The notes beneath the pieces were generated by a model. It saw only the letters and a program-made list of their open reading frames with translations, made no database searches and was not told the origin of the DNA. Of a stretch of DNA of 64,000 bases, positions 59,313 through 64,000 are shown piece by piece (position 1 is the stretch's first letter; the number at the start of each line of letters is the position of its first letter). The stretch comes from CBDBLK01 sp965243145 (lineage in GTDB: Bacteria > Bdellovibrionota > Bacteriovoracia > Bacteriovoracales > Bacteriovoracaceae), in the NCBI GenBank assembly GCA_965243145.1, contig CBDEUB010000002.1:1674001-1738000 (forward strand). The letters run 5' to 3'. The position numbers were made by a program, and so were the translations under genes.

Positions 59313-60719
59313 ATGAATTTTGCAGATTTTCTCAAGACAATGATTTGTGCACTGGCGGTGCTTTCCGCTTCTGTCGCTTTTGGCGATACGGGAGTGGGGG
59401 TAGTCAACGGTGACGGGAAGGTTTTTCTGTTTTACGGGGACGGTGATTCAGTGGTGTTGCGGGAGTGTGCTCCATTGACGCTTTTGGAGAACAGGGAGAG
59501 CTGTTCGGATGTGCAAGGGGGCAGAGAATTGAGCAGGGTTCTGGCACAGGATTTAGTGAATGAACTGGTGCTGGTATTGAGTGCTTCATGGGGGACTTTC
59601 CCGGAGTCGATGGGGAGGAAGGTTGAACTTTATAGGTTAGGAAATGCCCAAGATATTTCTGCACGGATTGCTCAGCTTAGGTCTGATTTGTCCGGGGTGA
59701 ATGAAAGATTGCAAGAGATTGGGGCGTTTGTAGGGCGGTACGGGCGGGAGAGTGCGGGTTCTTATTTGGATGAGCAAACCCGCCTGGAAAGTCGGAAGGG
59801 AGAACTGGAAAGGGAGATTGGGGGAATGGTTGATCCTGCGCCAGTGGTGGCGGATTTAAACCAACGCATAAGGAATTTGGTCAACGACATCAATACGGCA
59901 CCTTTGGAGTATGCGACCCACACTCTGCGCCAGGGGAGTTTTGAATACTATTTATTGCTCAACTACTGGGAGAACTTTGCCAACACGGGGATGAGGTTTG
60001 TCCCTATTTCTGCGGCGGGAAAGAGGTTTACTATGGGGAGTCCTGAACACGAGAAGTATCGCGCAGGGGACGAGGATCAAGTGACGGTGAGGTTTACCCG
60101 GGATTTTGAGATGCAAACCACGGAGGTGACGCAGTTGCAGTGGTTTGAGGTGATGGGGACGAATCCCTCAAAGTTTAAAAGTGAAAAATATTGCAAGGGA
60201 GAGCACAGAGAAATAGAAGGAGTTGAACTGTGTCCTCACAATCCGGTGGAGAAGGTGACATGGAATGAGGTACAGGATTTTATAACAAAGCTCAATCAGC
60301 AAAAGAATGACGGTTACACCTACCGTTTACCGACTGAAGCGGAGTGGGAATATGCCGCTAGAGCGGGAACTACAACTGCCTACTCTTTTGGGAAAGACTC
60401 GGAGGATTTAGGAGCACACGGTTGGTACTGGGACAATTCAAACAGTAGGGCCCACAAGGTGGGGCAGAAAAACGCCAACGCCTGGGGATTGTACGATGTG
60501 CACGGCAATGTATGGGAATGGGTGCAGGACGACTACGCTTCCGACTTGCCGGGAGGAATTGATCCGCTGCAAAGCTCCGGGCGCTACCGCGTCGTTCGTG
60601 GCGGCAGTTGGTACTACAACGCGCGGGACTTGCGTTCTGCGCTTCGCAGCTACGGCTACCCTGGCTACAGGATCAGCCTTGTTGGTTTCCGCCTTTTGAG
60701 GACACCCGTAACCCTGTAG
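59313..60719 (+). CDS. DGR target protein 2: secreted FGE/SUMF1-fold variable protein
   Basis: The 468-residue protein starts at ATG 59313 behind GGGAGG (an earlier in-frame ATG at 59220 has no such box). A signal peptide ends SVAFG. Residues about 30-230 are unique and include a coiled-coil (ARIAQLRSDLSGVNERL). The FGE/C-type-lectin-like domain covers about 240-468, with RLPTEAEWEYAARAG and GLYDVHGNVWEWVQDDY. The last 45 residues are the variable repeat and its conserved end VGFRLLRTPVTL, as in target 1. Its closeness to the RT makes it the likely main target. Confidence 0.92.
   Translation: MNFADFLKTMICALAVLSASVAFGDTGVGVVNGDGKVFLFYGDGDSVVLRECAPLTLLENRESCSDVQGGRELSRVLAQDLVNELVLVLSASWGTFPESMGRKVELYRLGNAQDISARIAQLRSDLSGVNERLQEIGAFVGRYGRESAGSYLDEQTRLESRKGELEREIGGMVDPAPVVADLNQRIRNLVNDINTAPLEYATHTLRQGSFEYYLLLNYWENFANTGMRFVPISAAGKRFTMGSPEHEKYRAGDEDQVTVRFTRDFEMQTTEVTQLQWFEVMGTNPSKFKSEKYCKGEHREIEGVELCPHNPVEKVTWNEVQDFITKLNQQKNDGYTYRLPTEAEWEYAARAGTTTAYSFGKDSEDLGAHGWYWDNSNSRAHKVGQKNANAWGLYDVHGNVWEWVQDDYASDLPGGIDPLQSSGRYRVVRGGSWYYNARDLRSALRSYGYPGYRISLVGFRLLRTPVTL
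60585..60680 (+). repeat. DGR variable repeat VR2 (32 codons)
   Basis: Aligned to VR1 (50992-51087). Varying codons include TAC/GAC, AAC/TAC, CTT/AAT, AGC/GGC, ATC/TAC and CGG/CAG, all consistent with random replacement at template adenines. The invariant GCGTCG...AGTTGG and TTGCGTTCTGCG blocks lack variable positions. Confidence 0.92.
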
Positions 60720-60753
60720 TGCTTTTACCCTCTTGCCCTTGGGCGTAAGTCTT

Positions 60754-60786
60754 CCGAGCAGCGCCGCGAAGCGTGCGCTTGCTCGG
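60754..60786 (+). other. post-VR hairpin (DGR), copy 2
   Basis: CCGAGCA (60754-60760) pairs with TGCTCGG (60780-60786), continued by GCGC/GCGC and an inner CGC-GAA-GCG. It lies 35 bases after the target 2 stop. The loop side is identical in copy 1; the outer stem is better here. Confidence 0.75.
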
Positions 60787-60884
60787 GGGAAGGGGCATTC
60801 GCTGGCTGAATGGCCATTTTCTATGGTATTTTGTGTCGCATTATGTTAAAAAGGTTAGAGAACTGCCGATCTGGAGTTTGGAGC

Positions 60885-61808
60885 GTGAAAAGAGACGAAT
60901 CATTAGATGAATTTTTGGGACTCACAAACGATGTGGCATTTAAAGTTTTTTTCAAAGAAAATACGCAGCTTCTCAATTCCCTACTTGAAGACTTTTTACC
61001 GCTACCCAAAAACTCTCGAGTGGTGAAGGTTGATGTTCTCAATCCTGAAATAGAATCCGATGAACTAAAAAAAGTTGGTGGAGAGGAGGGCAAAAAATTT
61101 ATTCTTGATCTCAAGGTGGCCTTTGAAAGAAGCGACACCGAGGAAAAACAACCTGAAATCGCCAATGTGGAAATGCAAACCACATCAGAGATACATTTTG
61201 CTGATCGTTTGTTGGCCTATTCCGCTAGACTCTACTCCAGGCAATTGAAAGCAGGAGATTCTTACAAATCATTGGCACCTGTCTATTCACTGATTTTTAT
61301 GAGCAAAAACTTGAGGCAATTTGAGGAAATCAAAGACGAATATTACCACATTTGCACTATCAGACGGGCCACAAAACCGGATTTGATATTGAGCAGAGGC
61401 ATGTGTTTTGTAATTGTAGAATTGGAAAAGTTTAAGAAAAAAATCGAAGAACTCAAAGGCCAGCGTGAAGACTGGTCTTATTTGCTTAAAAATTCGGGTA
61501 ATATGAACAAAAAAGAATATGAGATATTGCAAAACAAGGGAGGAATTATGGCAGAGGCGGTAAAAAGTTTATGGAATATGTCGAAGGAAGAAGGGTTGCG
61601 CGAATACCTTGAAGCGGTAGAGAAAAAAGAAATGGATCGCATTAGTGACCTGGAATCTGCCCGTGAAGATGGACTTAAAAGAGGGGAACGGAAAAAAGCA
61701 CGGGAAATTGCCCGTGAACTTCTCGCCGCTGGCACTGACTATAAATTCATAGCGAAGATTACGGGATTGGCCCTGGAGGAAATTGAAAAACTGAAGCAAG
61801 AAGGTTAA
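60885..61808 (+). CDS. Rpn-family PD-(D/E)XK nuclease
   Basis: Rpn proteins are DNA nucleases linked to recombination and phage defence. The 307-residue protein starts with GTG at 60885, eight bases after GGAG; ATG at 60843 or 60810 are alternatives. It has LTNDVAFKVFFKEN, the core FILDLKVAF ... IANVEMQ, HFADRLLAYSARLYSRQL and a C-terminal helical region. An in-frame ATG at 61548 with its own GGGAGG could give a separate 86-residue C-terminal product. The 3' end is duplicated in tandem at 61878. Confidence 0.85.
   Translation: MKRDESLDEFLGLTNDVAFKVFFKENTQLLNSLLEDFLPLPKNSRVVKVDVLNPEIESDELKKVGGEEGKKFILDLKVAFERSDTEEKQPEIANVEMQTTSEIHFADRLLAYSARLYSRQLKAGDSYKSLAPVYSLIFMSKNLRQFEEIKDEYYHICTIRRATKPDLILSRGMCFVIVELEKFKKKIEELKGQREDWSYLLKNSGNMNKKEYEILQNKGGIMAEAVKSLWNMSKEEGLREYLEAVEKKEMDRISDLESAREDGLKRGERKKAREIARELLAAGTDYKFIAKITGLALEEIEKLKQEG
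61548..61808 (+). CDS. candidate intragenic C-terminal Rpn product (RpnS-like)
   Basis: An ATG at 61548, in frame within the Rpn gene, is preceded by GGGAGG at six bases' spacing and would encode 86 residues (MAEAVKSLWNMSKEEG...). In characterised Rpn systems a short C-terminal form made from an internal start inhibits the full nuclease. The exact duplication of this unit downstream supports the idea that it is a real gene. Confidence 0.45.
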   Translation: MAEAVKSLWNMSKEEGLREYLEAVEKKEMDRISDLESAREDGLKRGERKKAREIARELLAAGTDYKFIAKITGLALEEIEKLKQEG

Positions 61809-61877
61809 TCAAAACTGGTTGAGATTAGGCCTATTGGAAAGTTTTTTGAAGGATGCCATTTCGTTTTCGACAAAATG

Positions 61878-62169
61878 GATATTGCAAAACAAGGGAGGAA
61901 TTATGGCAGAGGCGGTAAAAAGTTTATGGAATATGTCGAAGGAAGAAGGGTTGCGCGAATACCTTGAAGCGGTAGAGAAAAAAGAAATGGATCGCATTAG
62001 TGACCTGGAATCTGCCCGTGAAGATGGACTCAAAAGGGGACGCGAAGAAGAGCGAAAAAAAATGGCCCGCGAACTTCTCGCCGTCGGCACTGACCATAAA
62101 TTCATAGCGAAGATTACGGGATTGGCCTTGGAAGAGATTGAAAAACTGAAACAAGAAGGTTAATCAGAA
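61878..62169 (+). repeat. tandem duplicate of the Rpn 3' end
   Basis: This stretch repeats 61523-61814 almost exactly, from GATATTGC before the internal ribosome site through the stop and the following TTAATCA. The main changes are in the KRG..RKK region. Confidence 0.9.
61903..62163 (+). CDS. stand-alone copy of the Rpn C-terminal domain
   Basis: An 86-residue protein from ATG 61903 behind GGGAGG, the same length as the internal product at 61548. It differs mainly in RGREEERKKMAREL against RGERKKAREIAREL, plus A/V and Y/H changes. It carries no nuclease core. It may act as a free inhibitor of the nuclease, or be a passive duplication; the intact frame and ribosome site favour expression. 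Confidence 0.6.
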   Translation: MAEAVKSLWNMSKEEGLREYLEAVEKKEMDRISDLESAREDGLKRGREEERKKMARELLAVGTDHKFIAKITGLALEEIEKLKQEG

Positions 62170-62199
62170 TGTGCAGAATAGGACTATTTGAGGCCCCTT

Positions 62200-62709
62200 A
62201 TGATTCAAGTTAAAATTTTTACTTTGCCCTTTAATTCCCAACTCGGGATTTTTGACGACCAGGAATTTAACCAATTTGTCAAAGACAAGGAACTGGTTTC
62301 CGTCAACGACTACCTCTTTCAACGGGACGAGATGCCCTATCTTACCCTGGTGGTGAAGTACAAGCAATCATTTTTAACCACAGAGGTGACACCGAATAGA
62401 AAGGCATTTGATCAAAGCAAGGGCCATGAAGAGTGGAGAAAACTTCTGGATGACAATTCCATGCCGTTGTTCAATACGCTGAGGCAGTGGAGAAGTGAGA
62501 AAAGTAGAAAAGACGGCGTTCCTCCCTACATCGTTTTGAACAATAAACAACTCGCGGAAATATGCCAGCGCAGGCCTCAGTCGAAGTATGACCTTATGAA
62601 AGTTGATGGAGTGGGAAAAGCAAAGGCCGAAAAATACGGGGATGAAATTTTAAAAATAACTTCGCATCCCGAAATGGTAGAGGAAGTTGATGAAAGGCCA
62701 ATCCAATAA
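62200..62709 (+). CDS. HRDC-domain protein, DGR accessory
   Basis: A 169-residue protein starting at ATG 62200 behind GAGG (TTG at 62188 is possible). The N-terminal part (about 1-85) resembles the small unnamed module seen before HRDC in some DGRs (IKVFTLPFNSQLGIFDD-like). Residues 90-155 form an HRDC helical domain (MPLFNTLRQWRSEKSRKDGV, LMKVDGVGKAKAEKYGDEIL), which binds nucleic acid in RecQ-type enzymes. It overlaps avd by 20 bases, so it is part of the retroelement operon and may act on target DNA or the RNA/cDNA. Confidence 0.85.
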   Translation: MIQVKIFTLPFNSQLGIFDDQEFNQFVKDKELVSVNDYLFQRDEMPYLTLVVKYKQSFLTTEVTPNRKAFDQSKGHEEWRKLLDDNSMPLFNTLRQWRSEKSRKDGVPPYIVLNNKQLAEICQRRPQSKYDLMKVDGVGKAKAEKYGDEILKITSHPEMVEEVDERPIQ

Positions 62710-63058
62710 ATCCCGCCAAAGTGAAGAACTGCCCATTTTTGTAAAGTGGTTGGAATTTCTAAAGTGGCTTTTGCCGATTCTGGAAAAATTCCCCAAAAAG
62801 TCGAGATTTACCATAACCAACCGGATTGAAAATACGGCACTCAATGTGGTCGAACTTTTGATTGAGGCAAAGTATTCAAGAGACAAAAGGCCCATGCTTA
62901 AAAAGGTCAACCTCTGTTTTGAAAAAATGAGAATCCTACTGCGCGTTTCCCACGAAATGAAACTCATCCCCACCAAATCCTACCATTTTGCCAGCAAGAG
63001 CATCAATGAAACCGGCATGATGCTCGGTGGATGGATCAGACAGCAGAGCGCGAGATGA
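62690..63058 (+). CDS. avd: DGR accessory variability determinant Avd
   Basis: Avd forms a pentameric helical barrel that binds the reverse transcriptase and template RNA and is needed for mutagenic retrohoming. The 122-residue protein begins at ATG 62690 after AGAGGAAG. It is all-helical and basic, with FVKWLEFLKWLLPILEKFPK, FTITNRIENTALNVVELLIE and HFASKSINETGMMLGGWIRQ, typical Avd-like segments. It overlaps both the HRDC gene and the RT gene. Confidence 0.9.
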   Translation: MKGQSNKSRQSEELPIFVKWLEFLKWLLPILEKFPKKSRFTITNRIENTALNVVELLIEAKYSRDKRPMLKKVNLCFEKMRILLRVSHEMKLIPTKSYHFASKSINETGMMLGGWIRQQSAR

Positions 63059-64000
63059 AAAGATATGGCGAGTTGTTTGATAAAATTACTGGCCTTCAAA
63101 ATCTCTACCTCGCCGCGGCCAAATCATTTCGCGGCAAAAAATTTAAACATACGGTAGCGCCGTTTTACTTTGATCTGGAAAACGAAATATTGAGAATCCA
63201 AAGAGAGTTGAAAGATAGGAGTTATCAACCCCTGCCCTACAGAATTTTTAAAATCTACGAACCCAAAGAGAGAAAAATTTGTTGTTCCGAATTTTGCGAT
63301 CGAGTCGTTCATCACGCCATTATCAATGTGCTTGAACCCATTTTTGAGAGGAAACTGATTGATCAAACTTACGCCTGTAGGGCCAATAAGGGCACTTACG
63401 CCGCCCTTCAAAAGGCACGGGGTTTGGTGAGGCGGTATGATTACTATCTCAAATGCGACATCAAGAAATATTTTGAATCCATTGACCATCAAGTTCTCAA
63501 ATCTTTGCTCGTGAAAATGTTTCGAGATGCCAAAATGCTTGGCCTTTTGGACAAAATTATCCTTCATCAACCCCCGTACACTGGGCCTGGCAAAGGACTT
63601 CCCATCGGCAATTTGACCAGTCAGCACTTGGCCAATATTTATCTTGGAGAACTTGATTCGTTTGTAAAACACCAACTGAAATGCAAGGGGTATATTCGCT
63701 ACATGGACGATTTTATTTTGTTTGCTGACGACAAGAAAATCCTGCGAAACCATTTGGAAAAAATCAGGGATTACTTGTCGGCCCATCTCAAACTGGAACT
63801 CAAAGAAAAAATTGTGCGGATTGCTCCGGTTGGTGAGGGACTGCCGTTTTTGGGATACCGGAATTTTAGAGGGATGATCCGTTTGCAAAGGGCCAACCTC
63901 GTCCGCTTTAGGAGAAAAGTGGGCAAGCTGGAAAAGCGCTATTGGAAAGGTGAAATTGATCAGCGGGACTTAACCAATTCCATGAGAAGTGTTATTTCCC
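63055..64000 (+). CDS. diversity-generating retroelement reverse transcriptase (partial)
   Basis: The RT copies the template RNA with errors at adenines. The ATG at 63055 overlaps the avd stop (ATGA), and 315 codons are visible before the right edge. Motifs are the first catalytic Asp135 in YLKCDIKKYFESIDH, the DGR-type motif 4 GLPIGNLTSQ (residues 181-190, where group II intron enzymes have QGGxxSP), the YMDD box at 216-219 and LPFLGYRNF. Avd, HRDC and two variable-repeat genes upstream confirm the class. The end, and probably the template repeat, lie past the window. Confidence 0.95.
   Translation, partial: MKRYGELFDKITGLQNLYLAAAKSFRGKKFKHTVAPFYFDLENEILRIQRELKDRSYQPLPYRIFKIYEPKERKICCSEFCDRVVHHAIINVLEPIFERKLIDQTYACRANKGTYAALQKARGLVRRYDYYLKCDIKKYFESIDHQVLKSLLVKMFRDAKMLGLLDKIILHQPPYTGPGKGLPIGNLTSQHLANIYLGELDSFVKHQLKCKGYIRYMDDFILFADDKKILRNHLEKIRDYLSAHLKLELKEKIVRIAPVGEGLPFLGYRNFRGMIRLQRANLVRFRRKVGKLEKRYWKGEIDQRDLTNSMRSVIS

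Noticed and set aside
63055..64000. RT as a group II intron or retron enzyme
   Set aside because: Motif 4 is IGNLTSQ rather than QGGxxSP, avd overlaps it, and two variable repeats lie upstream; no intron or msr/msd structure is seen.
1..64000. tRNA or rRNA genes
   Set aside because: No cloverleaf with a TTCRANYC arm or rRNA core sequence was noticed by reading; a covariance search would be needed to exclude one fully.

Overview
The window reads as the replication-origin neighbourhood of a Gram-negative bacterium, about 64 kb, with no rRNA or tRNA genes seen. SurA/PpiC-type periplasmic folding factors, a YidC with a large periplasmic domain and many short secreted proteins indicate an outer membrane. 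The gene order (mfd with two parvulins; dnaA, dnaN, recF, gyrB, gyrA, a TPR gene and a split ATP-synthase Fo cluster; rpmH to parB and a bactofilin) would fit Bdellovibrionota or another former deltaproteobacterial lineage. That assignment is inference, held with moderate confidence.

Layout. 1-10531 (minus strand): a complex I membrane-arm operon nuoA-H-J-K-L-M-N, followed by a very AT-rich set of divergent membrane proteins that repeats the same size and topology order (A-, H-, J-, K-like, then a partial large subunit). 10683-21007 (plus): mfd, two parvulin-type isomerases, pdxA, uvrA and a methyltransferase. 21038-22050 (minus) and 25765-31210 (plus): short secreted proteins in two expanded families, with the riboflavin operon ribD-ribE-ribBA-ribH between them and an AAA ATPase inserted among the second set. 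31306-44410 (minus): atpE, atpB, two small Atp accessory genes, a TPR protein, gyrA, gyrB, recF, dnaN, an oriC carrying 16 perfect DnaA boxes, an IS110/IS1111-type element and dnaA. 45694-58530 (plus): rpmH, rnpA, yidD, yidC, then an accessory patch (retropepsin-like pair, IS1595 element, variable lectin-fold protein, HigBA-type toxin-antitoxin), then mnmE, mnmG, rsmG, parA, parB and bactofilin. 58535-64000: a nuclease-like protein, a second variable lectin-fold protein, an Rpn-type nuclease with a tandemly duplicated 3' end, and HRDC, Avd and reverse transcriptase genes.

The most interesting system is a diversity-generating retroelement (DGR) next to the origin. A reverse transcriptase with the DGR-type IGNLTSQ motif overlaps an avd gene, which overlaps an HRDC-domain gene. 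Two secreted FGE/SUMF1-fold proteins end in the same 32-codon variable repeat. The two repeats differ at 17 bases, all in first or second codon positions and all explicable as changes from adenine, and the shared sequence runs on past the stop codon into a hairpin. No template repeat lies in the window, so it is expected just past the right edge.

A second notable discovery is a family of three 170-172 bp MITE-like elements. Each is flanked by a perfect 8-bp target duplication and sits exactly at a stop/start junction between formerly touching genes (surA-like/pdxA, mnmE/mnmG, parB/bactofilin). Each duplication contains an ATG, and at two of the three sites that ATG is the start codon of the downstream gene. 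The elements carry compensatory base changes and, in two copies, mutually exclusive hairpins. Other signals are parS-like sites flanking mnmG-rsmG, an inverted core inside direct repeats in oriC, an in-frame internal start in the Rpn gene duplicated as a separate small gene, and a strong excess of GGCC even in AT-rich DNA.
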